A stretch of DNA of 64,000 nt, taken from the NCBI RefSeq assembly GCF_036077095.1, contig NZ_CP107960.1, positions 6,882,001-6,946,000 of the forward strand, written 5' to 3'. The translations under genes were made by a program, and so were the position numbers. Shown here in pieces: positions 17,924-26,613 of this stretch. Source of the stretch: Streptomyces sp. NBC_00376. GTDB taxonomy: Bacteria > Actinomycetota > Actinomycetes > Streptomycetales > Streptomycetaceae. The notes under the pieces were generated by a model. That model had not been told where the DNA came from. It saw only the letters and a program-made list of their open reading frames with translations, and searched no databases. How positions within the stretch are numbered: position 1 is the stretch's first letter; each line of letters begins with the position of its first letter.

Positions 17924-18088
17924 ATGACTCACATCCAGACGTCCGCACACGTCCCCGCGCTCTGGACCGCGGCGTACGGTCCACACCACGCGCCGGCCGT
18001 ACGCCTCGCCGCCCGGTGCCTGCTGCGGATCAGGGCCTTCGTCCGTGATCTGGCACTGGCGGACCACGTGGGGTCCGGCGGCTACTGA
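17924..18088 (+). CDS. Small hypothetical protein (54 aa)
   Basis: A short ORF with an excellent ribosome site (GGAGGT immediately before ATG) and high GC third positions. It encodes an Ala/His/Arg-rich peptide (for example PHHAPAVRLAARCLLRIRAF) with one amphipathic basic helix and no recognisable domain. It is divergent from the LysR gene, the usual place for a LysR target. It could be a regulated small protein or a leader peptide. Evidence is limited to the ribosome site, codon use and position. Confidence 0.45.
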   Translation: MTHIQTSAHVPALWTAAYGPHHAPAVRLAARCLLRIRAFVRDLALADHVGSGGY

Positions 18089-18149
18089 GCCGGCTGCCGG
18101 GCGGGCGCGCGGGCCCGGAACCCGTTGGTGGGGCCGAGGAGCGCCCGGT

Positions 18150-18155
18150 TAGCAT
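18150..18155 (+). promoter_or_regulatory. Leaderless-type -10 box of the HEAT-repeat gene
   Basis: TAGCAT lies 6 nt before the ATG at 18162, with a -35-like TTGGTG at 18125-18130. No Shine-Dalgarno is present between them, so a leaderless transcript is likely. Confidence 0.5.
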
Positions 18156-18161
18156 CCGACG

Positions 18162-21100
18162 ATGCAGACGTCCGCCGAGGAACGGTTCCATGCCCTGGAG
18201 AGACTGATCGGGCACGAGGACCCCGGCCAGCGTCATCTCGGGCTGGTCCTGCTGACCGAGCGCCTCACCGACCACCCCCCGTCCGACGACGGGGAGACGG
18301 ACGCGCTCGCCGGGCTGCTGCCCGCAGCGCTGACCGGGCTGCCGGAGGCGGACCTCCTGCTGGCCGGACTCTACGAACGGCTCGGCCACCGTCTCGTGGG
18401 CCGTCCCCGGCCGCCGTGGCGCACGGCCGGGCAGCTGCCGGCGGCGGTACGGATCGCCTGGCTGCGCGCCGATGTGCTGCACGACCCCGGGGTGCTCCGC
18501 GACGAGACTCCGGGCGAACTCCTTTACCAGGCGGTACGGGGAGCGGGCATCGCGGGCACGCACCGGCCGGCGCGGCTCGTGGACGAGCTGGCGGGCAGCG
18601 GCGATCCGGTGCTCCGGGCCGAGGCGCTGCGGCTGGCCCGGGAGGGGCTGCACGCCGGACTGCTGGCCCCGGCGCTGGTCCGGGAGGACCTGATCGGCCT
18701 GCTGGGCGCGGGCAGCACCCCGGTCGTTGTCGGTGCGCTGGGCGAGCTCGCCGAACCGTGGGCGGCGACGGATCCGCTGCCGCCCGAACTCCTTGCCCCG
18801 TTCCTCGCCGCCGGTCCGGAGCGGGGAGGTCCGGAGCCGGCCGGGGCGGAGGAGCCGGCGGGAGACGCGGTGCCGGTCCGGCCCGAGGTGGCCGACGCCG
18901 CCCTCGCGGCCGCCGCGCGCCACGGCCACCGGGGCCTGCTGCGCCGGGTCGTCGACGACCCCGGCCTACCGCCGGGCCTTCGCCGGCGCGGCATGGAACT
19001 GCTCGGTGACCTGGCGGAGCGCGACGACATCGGCGAGCTGACGGCCGTCGCCGCGCGCGACCCCCTGCTGCTGGGCGGACCGGCCGTGACCTGCCTGCGC
19101 GGACTCCACCGGCGCGGCCACTTCCCGGACGGTCCGGACGTCCCCGCCGTCGTCGGCCTGGCCCTGGCCGACCACTCGATCCCGCCCCGCGACGTGGCGA
19201 CGATCCTCTTCACCGCCCGCAAGGAGACGCTCCGGGTACTGACGGACATACCGGCCGACGATCCAAGCTGGCCGCGACGGCTCGCCCTGCTGGTGGCCCT
19301 GGCCGGACAGGGGGCCGGCGACCTCCCGATCGGGGACGCGATCGCACGCGTCCTGACCGCCGCACCCGTCCCCGGGCCGTTCCTCGACGCGATCCGCGAA
19401 CTGCGCCACGCGGACGCCGAAGAAGCCGTGATCGCCCTGCTGCCCACCGCCCCGGCCGCGGCCCTGGACGCCCTGGAGGCGATCGGCGGGGACCGCACGG
19501 CCGAGGCCCTGCGCGAAGGGCTGGGCCTCACCACGGGCGGGACGGCGCCCCATCTGCGCCCCGTACGCAACCGCGCCCTCGAACTGCTGTGGCTGCTGAA
19601 CCGCGATCCGGAGCTCCGCCGCGAACTCCTCGCACGGCTGGACCCCGTCGATCTGCCGCCCCGCGTCGCGGCCGGTCTCGGCGGCCCGGACGAGCGGGAA
19701 CTGGCCCTGCTGAGCTCCCACCTGGACCCGGACGCGCCGGAGGCGGCGCTGTGCCGGCTGGCGGCCCACGGCAACACCGGCACTCTCCCGGTCATCGCCG
19801 ACCTGCTGCTGCGCATCGTGGCCGAGCAGGCCGCGGCGGGGGACCCGGGCGCGGCCGCCCGGACGGGCGAGTACGGACAGCCGGCCGGTGAGCCGGTGGT
19901 GCCGCAGGAGGTCCTGGACGCGGTGAGCGCCCTGGGCCGCAGACTCCATGAACGGGGCGCGATCCGGCCGGTCTGCCTGCTCGGCGCCACGGACGCGCGA
20001 GAAGCGGGTGACGCACTCGCCGCGACCCTGGCACTGGACCTGCTGGAGAGGCCCGGACTGTCCGACGGGGAGCAGGCGATCCTGCTCGAACTGCTCCTGC
20101 GGACCCCCTGGACGGGCACCCGGGCGAGGGTGCACCGGCTGCTGCGCCACCGCGACCGGCACGTACGCAAGCACGTCATCGCCCTCCTCGCCCGCGACGC
20201 CACCGGAGAGGACGCCCAGGCCCTGTCGGCGACCCTGATCGCGCTGACCGCCGCGCCGGACATCCAAACCGTCCGGCAGGCGCTGCTCGCCCTCGGCCAC
20301 GCCCGCGCCCACTGGGCGGGCGCCGCGATCGCCGCCTGCCTCGACCATCCGAACATGAACATCAGGAAGACGGCGGCCGAGGCACTGGTCCGGGCGGGCA
20401 CCCCGGCGGCGCTCCCGAAGCTCCTCTTCCGGCTCGGACACGACGGCAACCCCGGTCTGCGCGGCAGCCTCGTCGCGGCCATGCACGCGGTCCTCGGTGA
20501 GGCCTACGCGGCCACCCTCCTCGCCGCCGCCGAGCACAGCGGGGACGACGGCGCCCGTGAACTGCTGCTGGCGGGCCTCGACGGCACCCTCACCGCACGC
20601 TCGGTCCTCGCGCTGGAGGAACAGGCCTCACCGGTGGCGGCCACGCTGCTCACGCTGGTGGCGTCCCGCCGGGTAGGACTGGCCTCGGGCACGGTGCGGG
20701 ACCTGGCGCCGGCCCTGGCCAGGCACGGGATCACCGTCCCGGCCGCCGAGCAGCCGTCGTCGGCGGCCGACGAGGTGGACCGTGACATCAGGGCACTGGT
20801 GGTTCGGGGCTGGGACCCGGAGGTCGCGCTGCGCCTCGCCGAACGGGACGGGCAGCTCCGCCACGACCAGTCGGAACAGCTCCGGCCGATGCTGGCCGAC
20901 TGGCTCCGGCTCGCCGGCTCCCGGCCGGGGACCGGGGGCGGGGAAACACGGAACAAGGTGGTGCGGTTCGCGCTGCGGCTCTGCACCGGGCCCGGGGGTG
21001 TGGAGCGGTTCGCGCTTCGGCTCCGCGAAGAGCCCCGGGACGCGGAGCTCATGGTGTTCGCCCGGTCCGCCCCGGTCCTGCTGGACGCGCTCGCCGGCGC

Positions 21101-22850
21101 CCGGGACGGCGACCGGCACGATCTGATCGCCCTGCTCGAAGCGGTCGCGCCGAGGCTGACGGCCACCGAGCGGCCGGCCGCCGTCGCCGCCGTACGGGCA
21201 CTGCGCCCCGCACCCGCGACGCCGAGCCGGTCCACGCTGACGCTGCTGCGCCGCCTCGGCGCGGTCCCGGTCCGCGCCGACCTCGACCGGGCCCTCGCGG
21301 ACACCCGGCTCGGCGCCGACCCCTGGCGGGCCGAGACCGCCGTGCTGCGTGAGGCCTTCGCCGTACCGGAGACGGCCGCCGCCGACGCCCCGCCCGCCGG
21401 GACCCGGGCATGGCGGGGCGCGCTGGACGAGGCGGTCCGCACCCCGGGCACGCTGGAGGAGTTCCGCCGGAGGGACGACGGCTCGGTCCCCTCGCGGGAC
21501 CGGCTGACCGCCCTGATCGAGGCCCACCGGGGTGCCGGCCCCGGGGTCCGGGCCGCGCTGCTCGACTGGATGACGGTGCTTCAGCCCATCGGCGCACCGC
21601 CCTGGACCATCACCGAGACCGCCCACGCGCCGGCCCCGCCACCACGGGACGTACGCGTCGACGATCTCGACCAGCCCCGTTCGGCCGCCCTGCGGGAAAG
21701 GCTGCTGGCCATGCTGGGATCGGCCGACGCGGACCGCAGGCAGACCGCCGCCCTCGCACTGACGCGGTGGCCCGAACCGGAGACCCGGCTGCCGGTGCTG
21801 CGCGCGTACCTCCGCGGCCGGATCGGCCTGCCCGGCGGCCCCGGCACCGACCTGGCCGGTCTGCTGGGCCTGATCGACGAGGCGGAGCTGCGGGAGGAGG
21901 GCGTCCTGCCCGAGCGGGTGGCGCTCGTCGCCCGGCTCGATCCGTGGGAGCTGGAACGGCTGGTCCCGCTGCTGCTCGAGTGGTGGGAGCACGCCCCGCC
22001 CGCGGTGGCCCGCACCGTCGTCGACGCGCTGCGTGCCTGCCCCGCCGATGTGCTGGCCGGAGCCCTGGACGACCGGCTCGAAGCCGGGGCCTGGGGCTTC
22101 CTGGACCTGCTCGTCGGCCGTCCGCTCCTGCGCACCCCCGCACTGACGCGGACCCGCCGACGCCTGCGCGCCGAAGGGCGTGATGAGCTCGCCGACCGGC
22201 TCCTGCTCGTCGAGGGCCCGCTGCGCGGGCCGGACGCGGAGCGGGAGGACGCGGCGGCACTGGCGGCGCTCCGCGACCGCGGCACGGCGGTACCCGCCGG
22301 AGCCGGACGGCGCCCGACCCGGCAGGAGCTGCTGGACCTGGCCACGACCGGGTCACCGGAGCAGATCTGCCGGGCGCTCACGGAACTGGCCGGGACACAC
22401 ACCGGACCGGAGCCGGACCGGGACCGCCGACTCGTCGACCTGCTGGGCGAGTTGCTCACCCACCACCGGTCCAGGGTCCGGCTCCGCGCCCATCGGACCT
22501 CACGGACGATGCTCGACCTGCGGACCCACCTGCGCCACACCGAGCTCCTCCTGGACGACCCGCGTCCGGACGTGGTGCGCATGGCGATCCGTATGCTCTG
22601 CCGGGCGGGCTGGGAGCCCGCGCTCCCCGCCGTGACGGGACTGCTCGGACACCCGCACGCCGTCGTGCGCGGGGCGGCGGCCGAAGCGCTCGCCGAACTG
22701 GGCGGGGCGGCGGTCCCCGCCCTCCGCAAGGCCGCCGCCCACGCCCGGCCCGACCGGCGCTCCCGCTACACGGACGTACTGGACCGGATCAGGGCCGGGG
22801 AGGACGAAGGCCTGCCCACAGAGCCCGGCCGCCCTACACGTACCGCTTGA
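18162..22850 (+). CDS. Very large HEAT-repeat protein (1562 aa)
   Basis: A 1562-residue, soluble, Leu/Ala/Arg-rich protein built of helical HEAT-like repeats throughout. Clear units include one with RHVRKHVIALLARD (about residue 668), one with NMNIRKTAAEALVRAG (about 730) and the C-terminal DVVRMAIRMLCRAG plus AVVRGAAAEALAELGG (about 1470-1515). There is no signal peptide, membrane segment or visible catalytic motif. Such solenoids usually act as scaffolds or binding platforms. It has its own leaderless-type promoter and no operon partner; its last 17 bp overlap the convergent acyl-CoA dehydrogenase gene. The function is unknown. Confidence 0.85.
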   Translation: MQTSAEERFHALERLIGHEDPGQRHLGLVLLTERLTDHPPSDDGETDALAGLLPAALTGLPEADLLLAGLYERLGHRLVGRPRPPWRTAGQLPAAVRIAWLRADVLHDPGVLRDETPGELLYQAVRGAGIAGTHRPARLVDELAGSGDPVLRAEALRLAREGLHAGLLAPALVREDLIGLLGAGSTPVVVGALGELAEPWAATDPLPPELLAPFLAAGPERGGPEPAGAEEPAGDAVPVRPEVADAALAAAARHGHRGLLRRVVDDPGLPPGLRRRGMELLGDLAERDDIGELTAVAARDPLLLGGPAVTCLRGLHRRGHFPDGPDVPAVVGLALADHSIPPRDVATILFTARKETLRVLTDIPADDPSWPRRLALLVALAGQGAGDLPIGDAIARVLTAAPVPGPFLDAIRELRHADAEEAVIALLPTAPAAALDALEAIGGDRTAEALREGLGLTTGGTAPHLRPVRNRALELLWLLNRDPELRRELLARLDPVDLPPRVAAGLGGPDERELALLSSHLDPDAPEAALCRLAAHGNTGTLPVIADLLLRIVAEQAAAGDPGAAARTGEYGQPAGEPVVPQEVLDAVSALGRRLHERGAIRPVCLLGATDAREAGDALAATLALDLLERPGLSDGEQAILLELLLRTPWTGTRARVHRLLRHRDRHVRKHVIALLARDATGEDAQALSATLIALTAAPDIQTVRQALLALGHARAHWAGAAIAACLDHPNMNIRKTAAEALVRAGTPAALPKLLFRLGHDGNPGLRGSLVAAMHAVLGEAYAATLLAAAEHSGDDGARELLLAGLDGTLTARSVLALEEQASPVAATLLTLVASRRVGLASGTVRDLAPALARHGITVPAAEQPSSAADEVDRDIRALVVRGWDPEVALRLAERDGQLRHDQSEQLRPMLADWLRLAGSRPGTGGGETRNKVVRFALRLCTGPGGVERFALRLREEPRDAELMVFARSAPVLLDALAGARDGDRHDLIALLEAVAPRLTATERPAAVAAVRALRPAPATPSRSTLTLLRRLGAVPVRADLDRALADTRLGADPWRAETAVLREAFAVPETAAADAPPAGTRAWRGALDEAVRTPGTLEEFRRRDDGSVPSRDRLTALIEAHRGAGPGVRAALLDWMTVLQPIGAPPWTITETAHAPAPPPRDVRVDDLDQPRSAALRERLLAMLGSADADRRQTAALALTRWPEPETRLPVLRAYLRGRIGLPGGPGTDLAGLLGLIDEAELREEGVLPERVALVARLDPWELERLVPLLLEWWEHAPPAVARTVVDALRACPADVLAGALDDRLEAGAWGFLDLLVGRPLLRTPALTRTRRRLRAEGRDELADRLLLVEGPLRGPDAEREDAAALAALRDRGTAVPAGAGRRPTRQELLDLATTGSPEQICRALTELAGTHTGPEPDRDRRLVDLLGELLTHHRSRVRLRAHRTSRTMLDLRTHLRHTELLLDDPRPDVVRMAIRMLCRAGWEPALPAVTGLLGHPHAVVRGAAAEALAELGGAAVPALRKAAAHARPDRRSRYTDVLDRIRAGEDEGLPTEPGRPTRTA

Positions 22851-24048
22851 TCTCCCGCCGGGCCAGCGAGCGCTGATGCACCTCGTCCGGGCCGTCCGCC
22901 AGCCGCAACGTCCGTGCCGCCGCCCACAGTTCGGCCAGCGGGAAGTCCTGGCTCACCCCGCCCGCGCCGTGCAGCTGCACCGCCCGGTCGAGGATGTCGA
23001 CCACCGCGCGCGGGGTGGCGATCTTGATGGCCTGGATCTCCGTGTGCGCGCCCCGGTTGCCCACCGTGTCCATCAGCCACGCCGTCTTCAGCACCAGCAG
23101 CCGCAGCTGCTCCACCGTGACCCGCGCGTCCGCGATCCAGTTCTGCACGACGCCCTGCTGGGCGAGCGGCTTGCCGAAGGCCGTACGGGACACCGCCCGC
23201 CGGCACATCAGCTCGATGGCCCGCTCGGCCATGCCGATCAGCCGCATGCAGTGGTGGATCCGGCCCGGTCCCAGCCGCGCCTGGGCGATGGCGAAGCCGC
23301 CGCCCTCCTCGCCGATCAGGTTCTCCGCCGGCACCCGCACATCGGTGAGAACGACCTCCGCGTGACCGCCGTGGTAGTGGTCCTCGTACCCGTACACCTG
23401 CATGGCGCGCCGCACTTCGAGACCGGGGGTGTCGCGGGGGACCAGGATCATCGACTGCTGACGGCGGACATCGGCACTCTCGGGGTCGGTCTTGCCCATC
23501 ACGATGAAGATCTCGCAGTCCGGGTTCATCGCACCGGAGATGTACCACTTGCGGCCGTTGATGACGTAGTGGCCGCCGTCGTGCACGATCCGGGTCTCGA
23601 TGTTCGTCGCGTCGGAGGAGGCGACCTCGGGCTCCGTCATCGCGAAGGCCGAGCGGATCTCACCGGCGAGCAGCGGCTCCAGCCACCGCTTCTTCTGCTC
23701 TTCGGTGGCGAACTGGAAGAGCACCTCCATGTTCCCGGTGTCCGGGGCCGCGCAGTTCAGCGCGGTCGGCGCCAACTGCGGGGAACGGCCGGTGATCTCG
23801 GCGAGTGGCGCGTACTGGAGGTTGGTCAGCCCGGCCCCGTACTCCGCGTCCGGAAGGAAGAGGTTCCACAGGCCCTGCCTGCGCGCCTCCGCCTTCAGGT
23901 CCTCGACCACCTGCGGGGTGTCCCACGGGGAGGCCAGCAGCGCGCGCTGCTCGTCCGCGGTCTTCTCGGCCGGGTAGACGTACTCGTCCATGAAGGCGAG
24001 CAGCTTGCCGCGCAGCTCTTCGGTGCGGGCGTCGAATGCGAAGTCCAT
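22834..24048 (-). CDS. Acyl-CoA dehydrogenase, ACAD10/11-like
   Basis: A 404-residue FAD-dependent acyl-CoA dehydrogenase of the longer ACAD10/11-like type. Visible motifs are FAMTEPEVASSDATNIET (flavin/substrate loop), GRKWYISGAMNPDC, RTAFGKPLAQQG and HGAGGVSQDFPLAELWA. The catalytic Glu position of ordinary short-chain enzymes (YEGT) is replaced by LADGPDEVHQ, as in ACAD11 relatives. ATG 24048 is chosen. The APH-type kinase gene ends 8 bp upstream, so the two form an operon. In mammals the two activities are fused in ACAD10/11 and handle 4-hydroxyacyl-CoAs. The equivalent role here is inferred. Confidence 0.92.
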   Translation of the reverse strand: MDFAFDARTEELRGKLLAFMDEYVYPAEKTADEQRALLASPWDTPQVVEDLKAEARRQGLWNLFLPDAEYGAGLTNLQYAPLAEITGRSPQLAPTALNCAAPDTGNMEVLFQFATEEQKKRWLEPLLAGEIRSAFAMTEPEVASSDATNIETRIVHDGGHYVINGRKWYISGAMNPDCEIFIVMGKTDPESADVRRQQSMILVPRDTPGLEVRRAMQVYGYEDHYHGGHAEVVLTDVRVPAENLIGEEGGGFAIAQARLGPGRIHHCMRLIGMAERAIELMCRRAVSRTAFGKPLAQQGVVQNWIADARVTVEQLRLLVLKTAWLMDTVGNRGAHTEIQAIKIATPRAVVDILDRAVQLHGAGGVSQDFPLAELWAAARTLRLADGPDEVHQRSLARREIKRYV

Positions 24049-24056
24049 GGGGGTGA

Positions 24057-25079
24057 TCAGCCTTCCTGGAGGGTGGTGAGGCCGTGCTCGATGAAGACGG
24101 GGACGAGGTCGCCGATGCGGTCGAAGCCGGCGCCGACGGTCTGGCCCAGGGTGTAGCGGTAGTGGATGCCCTCCAGGATCACGGCGAGCTTGAACCAGGC
24201 GAACGCCGTGTACCAGGAGATGGCGGAGGTGTCCCGGCCGGAGCGGGCGGCATAGCGCTCGATCAGTTCGGCGGGGGAGGGGTGGCCCGCCGCGCCGCTG
24301 GTGGTGGAGACCGGCGAATCGGCCAGACCGAGGTCGGAGCTGTACATCACCAGCAGGCCGAGGTCGGTCAGCGGGTCGCCGAGCGTCGACATCTCCCAGT
24401 CGAGGACGGCCTTGATCCGGTCGTCGGAGCCGATCAGGACGTTGTCCAGCCGGTAGTCGCCGTGCACGACGGTGGGCGCCGGGGAGACGGGCAGCTCGCG
24501 CCCGAGCGCGGCGTGCAGTTCGTCGATGCCGGGCAGCTCGCGGTTGCGTGACGCGTCCAGTTGCTTGCCCCAGCGGCGCAGCTGCCGGTCGAGGAAGCCC
24601 TCGGGCCGCCCGAAGTCGCCGAGCCCGACCGACTCCGGGTCCACGGCGTGCAGCGCGACCAGGGTGTCGACGAGCCCGAGGACCGCCTCCCGGGTGCGCT
24701 CGGCGCCCAGCGGGGCGAGCTGCCCGGCGGTGCGGTACGGGGTGCCCTCGACGTACTCCATGACGTAGAAGGGCGCCCCGGTCACCGAGTCGTCCTCGCA
24801 GAGCAGCACCGGTTCGGGCACCGGGACGGCCGTCGGGTGCAGCGCGCTGATCACCCGGTGCTCGCGCTTCATGTCGTGCGCGGTGGCCAGCACATGGCCC
24901 AGCGGGGGCCTGCGGACGACCCAGCGGCCGGTGCCGTCCGTGACGACGTACGTCAGGTTCGACCGGCCGCCCTCGATGATCCGGGCTTCGAGCGGTCCGC
25001 TCACCAGGCCCGGCCGCTCGCGGTCGAGATGTCCGCGCAGCCGGTCGAGGTCGAGACCTGGCGGGTGGACTGAGCTCAT
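24057..25079 (-). CDS. Aminoglycoside-phosphotransferase-fold kinase (ACAD10/11 N-terminal-like)
   Basis: A 340-residue APH-family kinase. The nucleotide-binding start is GGRSNLTYVVTD, with the catalytic loop VVHGDYRLDNVLIG and the metal-binding AVLDWEMSTLGDPLTDLG, all intact. This subtype sits with acyl-CoA dehydrogenases, and in ACAD10/11 it phosphorylates the 4-hydroxyl of 4-hydroxyacyl-CoA. An aminoglycoside-resistance role is therefore unlikely. ATG 25079 has GGAGGT 7 nt before it, which I prefer to an in-frame codon at 25088. The operator at 25127-25139 lies just upstream and matches the one at 13808. Confidence 0.92.
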   Translation of the reverse strand: MSSVHPPGLDLDRLRGHLDRERPGLVSGPLEARIIEGGRSNLTYVVTDGTGRWVVRRPPLGHVLATAHDMKREHRVISALHPTAVPVPEPVLLCEDDSVTGAPFYVMEYVEGTPYRTAGQLAPLGAERTREAVLGLVDTLVALHAVDPESVGLGDFGRPEGFLDRQLRRWGKQLDASRNRELPGIDELHAALGRELPVSPAPTVVHGDYRLDNVLIGSDDRIKAVLDWEMSTLGDPLTDLGLLVMYSSDLGLADSPVSTTSGAAGHPSPAELIERYAARSGRDTSAISWYTAFAWFKLAVILEGIHYRYTLGQTVGAGFDRIGDLVPVFIEHGLTTLQEG

Positions 25080-25122
25080 CGTGCGCACCTCCGGGGGGTG
25101 TAAGACGGACGGAGACCATCAT

Positions 25123-25139
25123 GCCGACCAGTCGGTATG
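25123..25139. promoter_or_regulatory. TetR-type operator upstream of the APH/acyl-CoA dehydrogenase operon
   Basis: GCCGACCAGTCGGTATG contains a perfect CCGACCAGTCGG-type palindrome. Its bases 25127-25139 are the reverse complement of the 13-mer CATACCGACTGGT at 13808-13820. It lies 44 bp before the kinase start. Confidence 0.75.
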
Positions 25140-25246
25140 TCGTCCAGTACGCACCCGGAATCCATGGGGCGGACTCGCGCCCGGATCCTTCGGGCCCACT
25201 CGGTTCCGACTTGGTCCGGAGCCTGGTGTTCGGTCGTATCTCTGAA

Positions 25247-25252
25247 TAAGGT
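25247..25252 (+). promoter_or_regulatory. Leaderless-type -10 box of the glucarate dehydratase gene
   Basis: TAAGGT is 6 nt before ATG 25259 with no Shine-Dalgarno. The ten bases TAAGGTTCAC recur at the same distance before the DUF202 gene start at 28293. Confidence 0.55.
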
Positions 25253-25258
25253 TCACGT

Positions 25259-26548
25259 ATGAATACAGAGCTGCTGATCGACGAAGTCCGGCTGACCCCG
25301 ATCCTGATTGCCGACCCGCCGCTGCTCAACACCCAGGGCGTCCACCAGCCCTACACGCCGCGGCTGGTCGTGGAGGTCGTCACCCGAGGCGGAGTCACCG
25401 GCATCGGCGAGACGTACGGGGACGGCAAGTACCTCGAACTCGCCCGGCCGCTCGCCACCGCGCTCGCCGGACGCCCGGTCAGCGATCTGAACGGTCTGTT
25501 CGCTCTGGCCGACGAGGTGTGCGGTGATTCACGCGCGGCGGACGACCGGGTCGACGCGGGCGGACTGCGCGGCGTCCAGACCGCCGACAAACTCCGGCTC
25601 TCCGTGGTCTCCGGCTTCGAGGTCGCCTGCCTGGACGCGCTGGGCAAGTCGCTCGGCCTGCCCGTGCACGCCCTGCTCGGCGGAAAGGTCCGCGACAGCG
25701 TCGAGTACAGCGCCTATCTCTTCTACCGCTGGGCCGCCCACCCCGAGGGCGGCGAGAAGGACGACTGGGGCGCCGCCCTGGACCCGGCCGGCGTCGTCGC
25801 CCAGGCCAGGCGCTTCGCCCGCGAGTACGGCTTCTCCTCCTTCAAGCTCAAGGGCGGGGTCTTCGAACCCGACCGGGAGATCGCCGCGATCCGCGCCCTG
25901 GCCGAGGAGTTCCCCGGGCAGCCGCTGCGCCTGGACCCCAACGGCGCATGGTCGGCCGGGACCTCGCTGTACGTCGCCGAGCAGCTGAAGGACGTACTCG
26001 AATACCTGGAGGACCCGGCGAGCGGCACGGAGCTGATGGCCGAGGTCGCCGCCGGTACCGACGTACCGCTGGCCACCAACATGTGCGTGACCACCCTCGC
26101 GGAGGTGCCGGAGGCCTTCGCCCGGGGCGCCGTGCAGGTGGTCCTCTCCGACCACCACTACTGGGGCGGGCTGCACCGTACCCGCGAACTGGCCGGGATC
26201 TGCCGCACCTTCGGTGTCGGGCTCTCCATGCACTCCAACACCCACCTCGGCATCAGCCTCGCCGCGATGACCCATGTCGCGGCCACCGTGCCCAACCTCG
26301 ACTACGCCTGCGACAGCCACTACCCCTGGCAGACCGAGGACGTCATCACCGCCCGCCACGTCTTCGAGGACGGCCGGCTCACCGTTTCCGACGCGCCCGG
26401 CCTCGGTGTCGAACTCGACCGCGAACGCCTGGCCGCCCTGCACCGGCGCTGGCTCGACGACGACGGCACGATGCGCGAGCGCGACGACGCGGCCGCGATG
26501 CGCAAGGCCGAGCCGGAGTGGGAGACGCCGACGATCCCGCGCTGGTGA
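25259..26548 (+). CDS. gudD: Glucarate dehydratase (enolase superfamily)
   Basis: A 429-residue enolase-superfamily enzyme that dehydrates D-glucarate to 5-keto-4-deoxyglucarate. The KxK catalytic motif is FKLKGG. The metal ligands follow in RLDPNGAW, EYLEDP and TNMCVT. The catalytic His of the barrel is in SMHSNTHLGIS, as in glucarate dehydratases. The N-terminal capping domain (residues 1-130) is complete. No aldolase or glucarate transporter gene lies beside it, so the rest of the pathway is elsewhere. A leaderless promoter is likely. A second sugar-acid dehydratase of the same superfamily lies at 62023. Confidence 0.9.
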   Translation: MNTELLIDEVRLTPILIADPPLLNTQGVHQPYTPRLVVEVVTRGGVTGIGETYGDGKYLELARPLATALAGRPVSDLNGLFALADEVCGDSRAADDRVDAGGLRGVQTADKLRLSVVSGFEVACLDALGKSLGLPVHALLGGKVRDSVEYSAYLFYRWAAHPEGGEKDDWGAALDPAGVVAQARRFAREYGFSSFKLKGGVFEPDREIAAIRALAEEFPGQPLRLDPNGAWSAGTSLYVAEQLKDVLEYLEDPASGTELMAEVAAGTDVPLATNMCVTTLAEVPEAFARGAVQVVLSDHHYWGGLHRTRELAGICRTFGVGLSMHSNTHLGISLAAMTHVAATVPNLDYACDSHYPWQTEDVITARHVFEDGRLTVSDAPGLGVELDRERLAALHRRWLDDDGTMRERDDAAAMRKAEPEWETPTIPRW

Positions 26549-26613
26549 GGGGCGCCTCGCCCGGTGCGGCGGCCTGACTTGCGGGTGTCCCGACCCGCAC
26601 CGATGGTCGGTGC

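Noticed and set aside
24057..25079. Aminoglycoside resistance gene
   Set aside because: The APH fold is present, but the neighbour is an ACAD11-like dehydrogenase and the operator is shared with a lipid operon, so acyl-CoA chemistry is more likely.
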